A program made the translations under genes and the position numbers. Shown here in pieces: positions 48,165 through 56,606 of a stretch of DNA of 64,000 nucleotides (the first letter of the stretch is position 1; the number at the start of each line of letters is the position of its first letter). The notes under the pieces were generated by a model that worked only from the letters and a program-made list of their open reading frames with translations, made no database searches and was not told the DNA's origin. The stretch comes from Algorimicrobium echini. GTDB taxonomy: Bacteria; Bacteroidota; Bacteroidia; Flavobacteriales; Flavobacteriaceae. Location of the stretch: assembly GCF_900115185.1 (NCBI RefSeq), contig NZ_FOVN01000001.1, forward strand, positions 1,116,001 to 1,180,000, read 5' to 3'.

Positions 48165-48884
48165 ATGGAACCTAAAAAAAACCCAAAAGCAAATGTTGGT
48201 AGAAACAGTTCGTTGTTCTTTGCCATTGGTTTAGCACTCATGTTGTTTTTAACAAATTATGCTATTAACTACAAAACCTATGATAAAGAATTAATAGATA
48301 TTGGTACTTTAGATATGGGTGAGGAATTAGAAGAGGAAGTTCCAATTACAGAAACAATAGCAACACCACCACCACCACCACCACCACCTGCTGCGCCAGA
48401 AGTGATTGAAGTTGTGGAAGATGAAGAAGAGGTTGAAGAAACTGTTATTGAGTCAACGGAAACAAGTCAAGAAGAAGAAATTGTAGAAATTGAAGAGGTA
48501 GAAGTCGAAGAAGTAGAGGAAATTGAAGAGGTTCCATTTGCAGTTATTGAAAACGTTCCTGTTTTTCCAGGTTGCGAAAGTGGAAATAATGAAGCGAAAA
48601 AGGCTTGTATGAATAAAAAGATGAACGAATTCATTGCTAAAAAATTTAATACAGATTTAGCACAGGAATTAGGTTTGTCTGGTATTCAGCAAATCCGTGT
48701 GTTCTTTAAGATTGATAAAAATGGAGATATCGTTGATGTTAAAGCAAGAGCTCCGCACCCAAGTTTAGAAAAAGAGGCCATGCGAGTTATTGGTTTATTA
48801 CCTAAAATGAAACCAGGAAAACAAAGAGGTAAAGCCGTAAGGGTGCCTTACTATTTACCTATAAAATTCCAAGTTCAGGACTAA
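48165..48884 (+). CDS. TonB-family energy transducer (1)
   Basis: A 239-residue inner-membrane protein with TonB architecture: one N-terminal helix (about residues 14-32), a run of eight prolines and an acidic Glu/Val-rich spacer (about 64-135), and a C-terminal TonB_C domain (about 145-239) with IRVFFKIDKNGDIVDVKARAP. The conserved VPVFPGCES lies just before the C-terminal domain. It should couple the proton-motive force to outer-membrane receptors. No exbB/exbD is adjacent. The start is the ATG for MEPKKN at 48165; the longer frame would begin inside the promoter. Confidence 0.9.
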   Translation: MEPKKNPKANVGRNSSLFFAIGLALMLFLTNYAINYKTYDKELIDIGTLDMGEELEEEVPITETIATPPPPPPPPAAPEVIEVVEDEEEVEETVIESTETSQEEEIVEIEEVEVEEVEEIEEVPFAVIENVPVFPGCESGNNEAKKACMNKKMNEFIAKKFNTDLAQELGLSGIQQIRVFFKIDKNGDIVDVKARAPHPSLEKEAMRVIGLLPKMKPGKQRGKAVRVPYYLPIKFQVQD

Positions 48885-48911
48885 ATTAATTATCTGTTCT
48901 ATATAAATTAA

Positions 48912-48948
48912 AATCCCGTTGCTCATTCAGTAACGGGATTTCTTTTTT
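48912..48948 (+). terminator. Terminator after TonB-family gene 1
   Basis: AATCCCGTT (48912-48920) pairs with AACGGGATT (48932-48940), followed by TCTTTTTT. Confidence 0.82.
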
Positions 48949-49018
48949 GGTACACTTATTGTGTTTTAACATAATATTAACTTGCTCTCCATAATGAAGG
49001 CATTAAAATATTAATATT

Positions 49019-49813
49019 ATGAACTTTTCAAACAAAAAGGAAGGGAACTTTCTGGGCAGTAAACCTTCGGTTAAAAAACATCATAAGCACGATGTTAATT
49101 TACAAAAAAACGCAACCATCTATTTTCAAGTGGGTTTGATTCTTTGTTTGCTCTTTGCTTATGGTTTACTGGAAATGCGTTTTCAAAATGTGGAAACTAC
49201 GAATCCTCAATTAGGAGTTGTAGATGAACCTCCAACGGAGTTTTTAATGAATAGTTTTCAGGTTTACAAAGAACCGATAGAGGAACCCGTTGTTGAAAAA
49301 AAGAAATCACCAACAGATTCTCCAGAATTAGAAGTGATAAGTAATACGGACACTTCAGCCGAAACTACTGACACTTTTTTAAGTCATGATTCCTCTAACG
49401 AAAAACCGGATTTAGATGCAGGTGATGTACATATTGTTGAAGTTCCTGAAGATCCAATTAATATTATGTTAGTTGAAAAAGTGCCTGTTTTCCCTGGATG
49501 TGAGTCGGCAACAAACAACGATCAACGTCGCGCATGCCTAAATGCTAAAGTAAGCAACTTTGTAAAAAATCAATTTAATACAGATAAGGGACAAAATATT
49601 GGCCTTCAAGGAGTGCAAAAAATTTATGTTAATTTTAAAATTAATAAAAATGGCGACATAGAAATTTTACAAACACGAGCACCACACGATATTTTAGAGA
49701 AAGAAGCGAAACGCGTGGTTAATAAACTTCCTAAAATGATTCCTGCTCAACATGGTAACAAAAAAGTAGATGTTCTTTACACCCTCCCAATTGCCTTTCA
49801 AGTAAGATATTAA
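49019..49813 (+). CDS. TonB-family energy transducer (2)
   Basis: A 264-residue paralog of the preceding gene. It has a basic N-terminus (KPSVKKHHKHDVN), one transmembrane helix (about residues 36-53), a Pro/Glu/Ser-rich spacer without the long proline run, and a TonB_C domain (about 165-264) with VPVFPGCESATNN, IYVNFKINKNGDIEILQTRAP and a final LPIAFQVRY. It is likely a second TonB for a different set of receptors. A terminator follows; no consensus promoter was found in the 70 bp upstream. Confidence 0.88.
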   Translation: MNFSNKKEGNFLGSKPSVKKHHKHDVNLQKNATIYFQVGLILCLLFAYGLLEMRFQNVETTNPQLGVVDEPPTEFLMNSFQVYKEPIEEPVVEKKKSPTDSPELEVISNTDTSAETTDTFLSHDSSNEKPDLDAGDVHIVEVPEDPINIMLVEKVPVFPGCESATNNDQRRACLNAKVSNFVKNQFNTDKGQNIGLQGVQKIYVNFKINKNGDIEILQTRAPHDILEKEAKRVVNKLPKMIPAQHGNKKVDVLYTLPIAFQVRY

Positions 49814-49833
49814 TTTATATCAAATATTAAATG

Positions 49834-49873
49834 AATGCCGTTTTTATAGTAACTATGATAACGGCATTTTTAT
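49834..49873 (+). terminator. Terminator after TonB-family gene 2
   Basis: AATGCCGTT (49834-49842) pairs with AACGGCATT (49860-49868), followed by a short T run. Confidence 0.75.
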
Positions 49874-49895
49874 AGGCGTGTTATTAAAAAAATAG

Positions 49896-49903
49896 TATCT
49901 TTC
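49896..49903 (+). promoter_or_regulatory. Possible -7 element for RemB-like gene
   Basis: TATCTTTC, one mismatch to TAnnTTTG, 22 bp before the start codon. Confidence 0.4.
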
Positions 49904-49925
49904 AGCATTCATAAATCTTTAGTTA

Positions 49926-52031
49926 ATGAACCAAAAGAATCTCTGTTTTATTCTGCTTCTTTTACTTCAATGTAGCGTTTTTGCTCAATCTAATAAGTTC
50001 TACGAGAAACCACCTGTTTTTCCAGAATGCGAATCTGTAGGTCTTAATATGTTACAGGCCTGTTTTGATAATCAGGTGTTCAAAAAAGTATTTAACAGTT
50101 TTACTGTGCCTGATGTGGTTTTAAAAGAAAACTATCAAGGGAATGTAGTTATTTTATTTGAAGTTGATAAAGATGGTGCTTTCAGAGTAATTTATGTGGA
50201 TGCCATCTATTCAGAACTGAAAGATGAAGCCAAACGTGTTTTTGATGAATTTCCAAAAATCAAACCAGCTACTTATAACGGTAACCCAACTTTTAAACAA
50301 TACTCTTTTTCATTAAAGATTCCTTTGGTAGAACAAACCATTACCACAAAAGATTTATCAAAGGATGAAGAATTGGCCGAGTTAGAACGTGGTGCCAAAC
50401 AAGAATATGATAGTGTAAATGCTAACTTAAAACCGTTTTCAAATAAAGAATACACTAGCCAATTAAATATCCCTTTTACACATGAATATTATTCGCGTTT
50501 CGGTAAACAAATTAATTTAGTTGGTACTAACAGTCATACTAGCTCTAAGCCCTATACATATGATGATGTTTCAAAATATTATGATTTTGAAGCAGAAAAA
50601 GAAGCATTAGTTAAAACGAAATCGTCTTTTGCCGGAAGAAAACTTTGGAATGAGCGTCTGGTACGTGTTGAAGGCAAAGACTACTGGTTTACTGTAGATC
50701 CTATTTTCGATTTTGAAGTTGGAAAAGATACTGAAGCTGATTTTAATTCTACCTACAACAACACGCGTGGAGTAAACATACAAGGCGGATTAGGGAAGAA
50801 ATTTAATTTTTACGCATCTGTTTTTGAAAGTCAAGGGCGTTTCGCCCAATATTATAATCAATATGCTGAATCTATTAAAGCAGCTGATGAAGTTGCCATT
50901 ATACCTGGACGAGGTATCGCCAAACGTTTTAAAAAAGATTCCTATGATTATCCGGTGGCCGAAGCTTATTTGTCCTTTACACCGGTAAAGTTTTTCAATG
51001 TGCAATTCGGACAAGGTAAAAACTTCATTGGAGATGGTTATCGTTCGCTTTTTACGAGTGATGTAGCAAGTCCTAATCCATTTTTAAAATTAAATACAAC
51101 ATTTTGGAAAATAAAATATACCAATACGTGGATGTGGTTAAAGGACTCTAGAGCAGTTGTAATAGATCCAGAAGGTGCTTATTTAAGTAAGTATATGGCA
51201 ACACATTTTTTAAGCTGGAATGCAACTAAACGCTTAAATATTGGTTTTTTTGAATCGGTTATCTGGGCAAAAACTGATAATCGTGGATTTGATGTTAGTT
51301 ATTTAAATCCCATTATTTTTTATCGTGCCATAGAATTTGAAACAGGTCAAGATGCTGGAAATGCCGTAATGGGATTGTCGGCTAAATATAAATTGAATGA
51401 TAATATGAATCTGTATGGTCAATTTATTTTAGATGAGTTTTCATTGTCAGACATTACAGGTGGTAATAAAAGTTGGAAAAACAAATATGGCTATCAATTA
51501 GGAATTAAATATTACGAAGCTTTTAAAGTCAAAAATTTAATGCTTCAAGCGGAATACAATCGTGTACGTCCTTATACGTACTCTCATAACACGGTGGTTT
51601 TAAACTACGGACACAACAATCAGAGTATGGCACACCTTTGGGGTGCTAATTTTAGTGAATTTGTTTTAATTGGGCGCTACCATTATAAGCGCTGGTTTGG
51701 TAATGCAAAATTAGTTGTTGGTGAACGTGGATTGGATTTTAATAACGGGATAGATACCTTTAGCTATGGTGGCGATATTTATCGTAATTACAACGATAGA
51801 CCTTACGATACTGGAGTCACCGTGGGGCAAGGCAATAAAACCACGAGCATGTTTGCTAATTTACAAGCTGGTTATCTAATAAACCCAGCAACTAATTTAA
51901 AATTATTTGCTGATGTAACATTCAGAAATTTTAATCCAGATACCGTAACACCAAGTGCACTAAAAAGTAATACAGTCTGGTTTAATATAGGAATTCGTAC
52001 GGATTTATTTAATTGGTATTTTGATTTGTAG
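49926..52031 (+). CDS. RemB-like outer-membrane protein with N-terminal TonB_C-like domain
   Basis: A 701-residue exported protein (signal peptide ending near SVFAQSNK). Residues about 25-135 resemble a TonB_C domain: PPVFPECESV, VILFEVDKDGAFRVIYVDA and EAKRVFDEFPKIKPA, the same blocks as in the two genes upstream but without the transmembrane helix. From about residue 170 it is a beta-rich outer-membrane barrel resembling Wzi-type/RemB proteins (FNVQFGQGKNFIGDGYRS, YLNPIIFYRAIEFETG) ending in WFNIGIRTDLFNWYFDL with a terminal aromatic. RemB is a gliding-motility protein of Flavobacterium; that name is my best recollection and needs a search. Confidence 0.65.
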   Translation: MNQKNLCFILLLLLQCSVFAQSNKFYEKPPVFPECESVGLNMLQACFDNQVFKKVFNSFTVPDVVLKENYQGNVVILFEVDKDGAFRVIYVDAIYSELKDEAKRVFDEFPKIKPATYNGNPTFKQYSFSLKIPLVEQTITTKDLSKDEELAELERGAKQEYDSVNANLKPFSNKEYTSQLNIPFTHEYYSRFGKQINLVGTNSHTSSKPYTYDDVSKYYDFEAEKEALVKTKSSFAGRKLWNERLVRVEGKDYWFTVDPIFDFEVGKDTEADFNSTYNNTRGVNIQGGLGKKFNFYASVFESQGRFAQYYNQYAESIKAADEVAIIPGRGIAKRFKKDSYDYPVAEAYLSFTPVKFFNVQFGQGKNFIGDGYRSLFTSDVASPNPFLKLNTTFWKIKYTNTWMWLKDSRAVVIDPEGAYLSKYMATHFLSWNATKRLNIGFFESVIWAKTDNRGFDVSYLNPIIFYRAIEFETGQDAGNAVMGLSAKYKLNDNMNLYGQFILDEFSLSDITGGNKSWKNKYGYQLGIKYYEAFKVKNLMLQAEYNRVRPYTYSHNTVVLNYGHNNQSMAHLWGANFSEFVLIGRYHYKRWFGNAKLVVGERGLDFNNGIDTFSYGGDIYRNYNDRPYDTGVTVGQGNKTTSMFANLQAGYLINPATNLKLFADVTFRNFNPDTVTPSALKSNTVWFNIGIRTDLFNWYFDL

Positions 52032-52055
52032 AATTAACTTTTCAAAGTATCTTTG
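52025..52055 (+). promoter_or_regulatory. Promoter of heme O synthase and cox cluster
   Basis: TTTG (52025-52028, inside the last codons of the upstream gene), exactly 19 bp, then TATCTTTG (52048-52055), 35 bp before the start codon. Confidence 0.78.
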
Positions 52056-52090
52056 CACTCGCAATAAACGCGTAAAAGCAACCAATTACT

Positions 52091-52984
52091 TTGAGTAAGC
52101 AAGCTACTTTACCGGTTAAACATACCATAATTTCTGATTTTAAAGAAATCACGAAAATGCGCTTGTCGTTAAGCGTTGTTTTTTCTTCAATAGCAGGTTA
52201 CCTTTTAGGTGCCGAAACGGTCGATTTCACAATACTTTTTCTATTAGCTTTGGGTGGCTATTTTATGGTAGGTGCTTCCAATGCATTTAATCAAATTATT
52301 GAAAAAGATTTAGATGCATTAATGGATCGTACTAAAAACAGACCTGTAGCAGCAGGTCGTATGTCTGTAAATGTCGCTTTTGCAATAGCTTGTCTTTTTA
52401 CCGTTTTGGGAATTGGTATTTTATATGTCATCAATCCTCAAACAGCCATGTTTGGTGCTATTTCAATCTTTTTGTATACATCTGTCTATACACCATTAAA
52501 AACAAAAACGCCATTATCCGTTTTTGTAGGTGCTATTCCTGGTGCAATTCCATTTATGTTAGGGTGGGTAGCGGCAACAAATGATTTTGGAATTGAACCA
52601 GGTACCTTGTTTGCCATTCAATTTTTTTGGCAATTCCCACACTTTTGGGCTATAGGTTGGTTTTTATTCGATGATTATAGAAAAGGAGGCTTTTTTATGT
52701 TGCCTACAGGCAAACAAGATAAGGGAACAGCGAAACAAATTATCATGTATACGGTATGGACTTTATTAGTGTCTATTGTTCCTGTATTTGGATTTACAGG
52801 TCGACTTAAATTATCAATCCTTGCTGCTGTAATTGTGTTTTTATTAGGATTATGCATGCTATATTATGCAATTCAACTGTATAAAAAAATGAGTGTGCAG
52901 GCTGCTAAACAACTAATGTTGGCAAGTGTTTTGTACATTACTATATTACAAATAGTCTACGTTGTAGACAAATTTATTAGATAA
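52091..52984 (+). CDS. ctaB: Heme O synthase (protoheme IX farnesyltransferase)
   Basis: A 297-residue UbiA-family prenyltransferase with about nine helices that adds farnesyl to heme b, making heme O, the precursor of heme A for the oxidase. The first Asp-rich site appears as NAFNQIIEKDLDALMDRTKNRP and the second as WAIGWFLFDDYRKGGFFMLP. The start is TTG at 52091; an in-frame stop lies 18 bases upstream, so no ATG is available. It opens the cluster of oxidase subunits and assembly genes. Confidence 0.95.
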   Translation: MSKQATLPVKHTIISDFKEITKMRLSLSVVFSSIAGYLLGAETVDFTILFLLALGGYFMVGASNAFNQIIEKDLDALMDRTKNRPVAAGRMSVNVAFAIACLFTVLGIGILYVINPQTAMFGAISIFLYTSVYTPLKTKTPLSVFVGAIPGAIPFMLGWVAATNDFGIEPGTLFAIQFFWQFPHFWAIGWFLFDDYRKGGFFMLPTGKQDKGTAKQIIMYTVWTLLVSIVPVFGFTGRLKLSILAAVIVFLLGLCMLYYAIQLYKKMSVQAAKQLMLASVLYITILQIVYVVDKFIR

Positions 52985-52986
52985 CC

Positions 52987-53568
52987 ATGGATTTAACCCA
53001 AGGAACTTTAGAGGAGAAAAAGGGCAGAGCAAAAAAAATGATGCTTTGGTTTGGTATTTTGTCATTAATTATGTCTTTTGCAGGCTGGACAAGTGCTTTT
53101 GTTGTGAGTAGTACAAGGCCAGATTGGGCTTCGGAGTTTGAGTTGCCACAAGCATTTTTAATTAGTACTATTGTCATCATTATTAGTAGTATTACTATAT
53201 GGCTGGCAAAACGTAGCCTAACTCAAAGCAACAGACAAATGACAACCGTTTGGTTGTTATCCACATTTGTATTAGGGATCATTTTTATTTATAATCAATT
53301 TATAGGTTTTCAACAGATTATAGAATTGGGTTATAATTTCACGGGTCCTACAAGTAATGTTACCATGAGTTATATTTATTTGATAGCTGTGGTACATATT
53401 TTACACGTGGCCGTAGGGTTAATTTGCCTACTGGTCGTAATTTATAATCATTTTAAACAAAAGTATTCTTCAAGCCAGATGTTAGGTGTTGAATTAATCG
53501 CAACTTACTGGCATTTTGTAGATTTACTTTGGGTCTATCTCTTTTTATTTTTATATTTTGTGGGGTAA
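52987..53568 (+). CDS. Cytochrome c oxidase subunit III-type protein (short)
   Basis: A 193-residue protein with five membrane helices, matching the subunit III fold: KKMMLWFGILSLIMSFAG in the first helix, VVHILHVAVGLICLL, and the terminal ATYWHFVDLLWVYLFLFLYF typical of CoxC/CyoC. It stabilises subunit I and its proton uptake. It begins 2 bases after the ctaB stop. A longer subunit III homologue follows 137 bp later, so this cluster has two. Confidence 0.92.
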   Translation: MDLTQGTLEEKKGRAKKMMLWFGILSLIMSFAGWTSAFVVSSTRPDWASEFELPQAFLISTIVIIISSITIWLAKRSLTQSNRQMTTVWLLSTFVLGIIFIYNQFIGFQQIIELGYNFTGPTSNVTMSYIYLIAVVHILHVAVGLICLLVVIYNHFKQKYSSSQMLGVELIATYWHFVDLLWVYLFLFLYFVG

Positions 53569-53669
53569 TTAAATCCGCTAAATACTTGAATTAAATAAGG
53601 TATTTACCAATATCTGCCTAATCAACCCAAAATTTTAGAGTGGATGTTTCTTTAAAAAGATAAATTGAT

Positions 53670-53677
53670 TATTTTTG
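53670..53677 (+). promoter_or_regulatory. -7 element before the long subunit III gene
   Basis: TATTTTTG (53670-53677) matches TAnnTTTG; TTTC at 53647-53650, 19 bp upstream, is a one-mismatch -33. It gives the second half of the cox cluster its own promoter. Confidence 0.6.
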
Positions 53678-53705
53678 TGCAACTTTTATTAACTAAACCT
53701 GACAT

Positions 53706-54686
53706 ATGAGTACTACAGTTGTAAAAACTGGAACAGAAGGTAAAACCTGGGGTGGCGGAAACGAGCCGCTAAAAGCAAGTTACGGTAAAATGATGATGTG
53801 GTTTTTTATCGTATCAGATGCCTTAACGTTTTCAGGATTTTTAGCAGCCTATGGATTTTCCAGATTTAAGTTTATTGGATCTTGGCCAATTGCCGATGAG
53901 GTCTTTACCCACGTGCCATTTCTACATGGACAGGAATTGCCAATGATTTATGTGGCATTTATGACGTTCGTCTTAATCATGTCGTCCGTTACCATGGTAT
54001 TGGCTGTGGATGCTGGACATCATATGAATAAAGCTAAAGTTACCATTTATATGTTTTTAACCATTATTGGTGGTATCATATTTGTTGGCTCACAAGCTTG
54101 GGAGTGGAAAACGTTTATTCAAGGTGATTATGGTGCTATTCAAACAAAAGGAGGTCATATTTTACAGTTTGTGGATACAGATGGTAAGCGTGTTGCCTTA
54201 AAAGATTTTGTTGTTGCAACACCTAAAGATAGAGCACAACACGAGCGTAAAAATGGTTTATGGTATGTGGAAGAAGGTACGATGCCAACGTATACTTTAA
54301 ATGAAGTTATTCACGGTTTAGAATCTCATGAAAATATTTTGGTAAGAACGGAGATTTTAAATGAGCATGGCCATAAAACGGTACTTAGTAGAGGAGAATC
54401 TTTACAAAAACTAAAAAAAGACGGCAAAGCGGTTGTTGAAGGTGCAAATTTAACAGTTAATGAATATGGTGCGCCTCTATTTGCAGATTTCTTCTTTTTT
54501 ATAACCGGTTTTCACGGATTCCACGTATTTTCAGGCATTGTTATAAATATCATTATTTTCTTTAATGTTATTTTAGGAACCTATGAGCGAAGAGGAAGTT
54601 ATGAAATGGTTGAAAAAGTTGGTCTTTATTGGCACTTTGTAGATTTAGTTTGGGTATTTGTATTCACATTCTTCTACCTTGTTTAA
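53706..54686 (+). CDS. Cytochrome c oxidase subunit III (long form with insert)
   Basis: A 326-residue subunit III homologue. Helices KMMMWFFIVSDALTFSGFLAAYG, then segments near residues 77-95 and 107-125, are followed by an insert of about 110 hydrophilic residues (about 145-250, with KDFVVATPKDRAQHERKNGLW and TPTYTLNEVIHG-like MPTYTLNEVIHGL). The fold resumes with FFFFITGFHGFHVFSG and ends in LYWHFVDLVWVFVFTFFYLV. The insert is not part of the canonical subunit. It is co-transcribed with subunit IV (22 bp gap). Confidence 0.93.
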   Translation: MSTTVVKTGTEGKTWGGGNEPLKASYGKMMMWFFIVSDALTFSGFLAAYGFSRFKFIGSWPIADEVFTHVPFLHGQELPMIYVAFMTFVLIMSSVTMVLAVDAGHHMNKAKVTIYMFLTIIGGIIFVGSQAWEWKTFIQGDYGAIQTKGGHILQFVDTDGKRVALKDFVVATPKDRAQHERKNGLWYVEEGTMPTYTLNEVIHGLESHENILVRTEILNEHGHKTVLSRGESLQKLKKDGKAVVEGANLTVNEYGAPLFADFFFFITGFHGFHVFSGIVINIIIFFNVILGTYERRGSYEMVEKVGLYWHFVDLVWVFVFTFFYLV

Positions 54687-54708
54687 TTATAGATAATACA
54701 GTTAAAAA

Positions 54709-55089
54709 ATGGCAGACGCACATAAATTAGAAATATTTAGAGGATTAGTAAAGTTTAAATCTAACACTCAAAAAATTTGGGGAGTACTTATTTTACTTAC
54801 CATTGTTACGGCAGTTGAAGTAGTTTTAGGTATATATAAACCTGAAATATTAATGGGTCACCTATTAGGAATGAAAATTTTAAATTGGATTTTCATAATT
54901 TTAACCATAGTAAAAGCATACTATATTACTTGGGATTTCATGCACATGCGTGATGAAACAGCCGCTTTTCGTAGGATGGTTGTTTGGACAGCAATTTTCT
55001 TAATTTGCTATTTAGTTTTTATTCTTTTACAAGAAGGCGGTTATATAGAAAGTGTCTACCATGATGGTTTTATTAAGCAAGACTTTTAA
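54709..55089 (+). CDS. Cytochrome c oxidase subunit IV (CyoD/caa3 type)
   Basis: A 126-residue protein with three membrane helices (IWGVLILLTIVTAVEVVLGI, ILNWIFIILTIVKAYYI, VVWTAIFLICYLVFILL), the pattern of bacterial subunit IV. YYITWDFMHMRDE between helices 2 and 3 is characteristic. It assists assembly of the CuB centre. It is followed by a strong terminator. Confidence 0.92.
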   Translation: MADAHKLEIFRGLVKFKSNTQKIWGVLILLTIVTAVEVVLGIYKPEILMGHLLGMKILNWIFIILTIVKAYYITWDFMHMRDETAAFRRMVVWTAIFLICYLVFILLQEGGYIESVYHDGFIKQDF

Positions 55090-55107
55090 CACAGTTAAAT
55101 ATTCTAC

Positions 55108-55136
55108 AAAAGGCGGTTTTTAAACCGCCTTTTTTT
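55108..55136 (+). terminator. Terminator after oxidase subunit IV
   Basis: AAAAGGCGGTTT (55108-55119) pairs with AAACCGCCTTTT (55122-55133), followed by more T. Confidence 0.85.
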
Positions 55137-55147
55137 ATTTTTGCATT

Positions 55148-55867
55148 ATGAAAAAGAAGCAAATAAAAAAGTATATTATTTTAGGTGTTTTATTCCTTCT
55201 ACCAGTTATGTTTGTTCTGGTACTTTCCCTTTCCGAAGACAACTACAATCCTTTAGATATAGTTAACGAAAATGTGGTGGAATTGCCAGAAAATGAAAAT
55301 AATATAATATTAAAAGATCATATCACTGTTTTAGCTTTTTTTGGCAAACAACCCATGGATATGGCTATTGCAGCTTCCAACCTTAAAGAATTAGTATACG
55401 ATAAATTTAAAGGCTTCAAAAAATTTCAAATAGTAGTATTGGTGCCAAATGGAACGCAAGCAGAATCAGAAGCATTATATAAGGAAATAGCACGCTACGA
55501 AGATTTGCGTTTTTGGCATTTTGTTCAAGCAGATGAAGAAGCTATTAAAAATACCTTTAACAGTTTAAAGAAATCTTTTTCCTTATCAGATAATTTGGCA
55601 ACGGACAACGTGTTTATTGTGGATACGGATCTTCAACAGCGTGGTCGTTTAGATGATCGGTCTGATAACGAAAAAGCTAGTAATAAACCAATTTATGGTT
55701 TGGATGCGTACAACTGCATTCAAGTAGCAGTTATTAAAAATAAAATGAGTGCCGAAGATTTACGAGTTCTTTTTACCGAATATCGTCAAAAACGAAAAGG
55801 TAATTTCGACTCGGAGACACGTCGTGCTAATGAATTAAAACAAACAAATCATGAGCAAGAAAGCTAA
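55148..55867 (+). CDS. Membrane-anchored thioredoxin-fold-like protein of the cox cluster
   Basis: A 239-residue protein with one N-terminal transmembrane helix (about residues 8-28) and a soluble domain whose pattern suggests a thioredoxin-type fold: ITVLAFFGKQPMDMAIA, FQIVVLVPNG, LRFWHFVQADEE, NVFIVDTDLQQRG. There is no CxxC and only one Cys (YNCIQV), so no redox site. It overlaps the SCO gene by 17 bases, so the two are coupled. It is probably an oxidase-assembly partner of the SCO protein. I do not recognise a named family. Confidence 0.6.
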   Translation: MKKKQIKKYIILGVLFLLPVMFVLVLSLSEDNYNPLDIVNENVVELPENENNIILKDHITVLAFFGKQPMDMAIAASNLKELVYDKFKGFKKFQIVVLVPNGTQAESEALYKEIARYEDLRFWHFVQADEEAIKNTFNSLKKSFSLSDNLATDNVFIVDTDLQQRGRLDDRSDNEKASNKPIYGLDAYNCIQVAVIKNKMSAEDLRVLFTEYRQKRKGNFDSETRRANELKQTNHEQES

Positions 55868-56606
55868 TTATTCCTATGTGGGTATCGCCTTTGTAATTCT
55901 AATATTTGGAATTTGGTTTGTACCGCGAATTGTAAATCGTATTACCAATGGTGATACCGTAAGAAATGACAATAGAAGCGAACAAGTATCTAAAACTGAT
56001 TTTTCAAAAGATGAAACATCAGATCTTGTTTTTCTGAATATAAATGGTGCCCCAAAAAAAGTTCCTGCCTTTAGTTTTACCAATCAACACGGTAAAACTA
56101 TTACAGAACAGGATTATTTAGGAAAAGTGTATGTTGTTGAATTTTTCTTTACCACGTGTCCAACTATTTGTCCAAAGATGAATGAAAACCTGGTGCAAAT
56201 TCAAAATGAATTCAAAGAGTTTGAAAATTTTGGTGTTGCATCATTCTCTATAATGCCCGAAACTGATACACCAGAAGTATTAAAAGCCTACGCAGAAAAA
56301 TATGGAATTACAAATCCAAATTGGAATTTAATGACTGGTAATCAAGATGCTATTTTCGAGTTAGCAAATGTTGGTTTTAATATTTATGTTGGTCAAGATG
56401 AAACCGTAGAAGCTGGATTTGAACATTCAGGGAATTTTGCGCTGATAGATAAAAATGGATTTATACGCTCTAGAACAGATGATTTTGGTAACCCTAAAAT
56501 TTTCTACTCTGGAATTATCAGTGAAGCCGAACAAGTAGATGAAGATGGTCAGAAAGAAGAAATCAGTATGTTAAAGAAAGACATTGCTAAATTATTAAAA
56601 GAATAA
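55851..56606 (+). CDS. SCO1/SenC family copper chaperone
   Basis: A 251-residue membrane-anchored protein (helix about residues 6-24) with a thioredoxin-like domain. The copper site is intact: TTCPTICPKMN (C-x3-C) near residue 103-107, and the distal His in GFEHSGNFALIDKNG. SCO proteins deliver copper to the CuA centre of subunit II. It starts inside the end of the preceding gene and its stop overlaps the next start codon by one base (TAATG). Confidence 0.94.
   Translation: MSKKANYSYVGIAFVILIFGIWFVPRIVNRITNGDTVRNDNRSEQVSKTDFSKDETSDLVFLNINGAPKKVPAFSFTNQHGKTITEQDYLGKVYVVEFFFTTCPTICPKMNENLVQIQNEFKEFENFGVASFSIMPETDTPEVLKAYAEKYGITNPNWNLMTGNQDAIFELANVGFNIYVGQDETVEAGFEHSGNFALIDKNGFIRSRTDDFGNPKIFYSGIISEAEQVDEDGQKEEISMLKKDIAKLLKE

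Noticed and set aside
48366-48389. Repeated CCA units as a possible microsatellite or phase-variable tract
   Set aside because: It is short, in frame, and encodes the proline spacer usual in TonB proteins; changes by one unit would not shift the frame.
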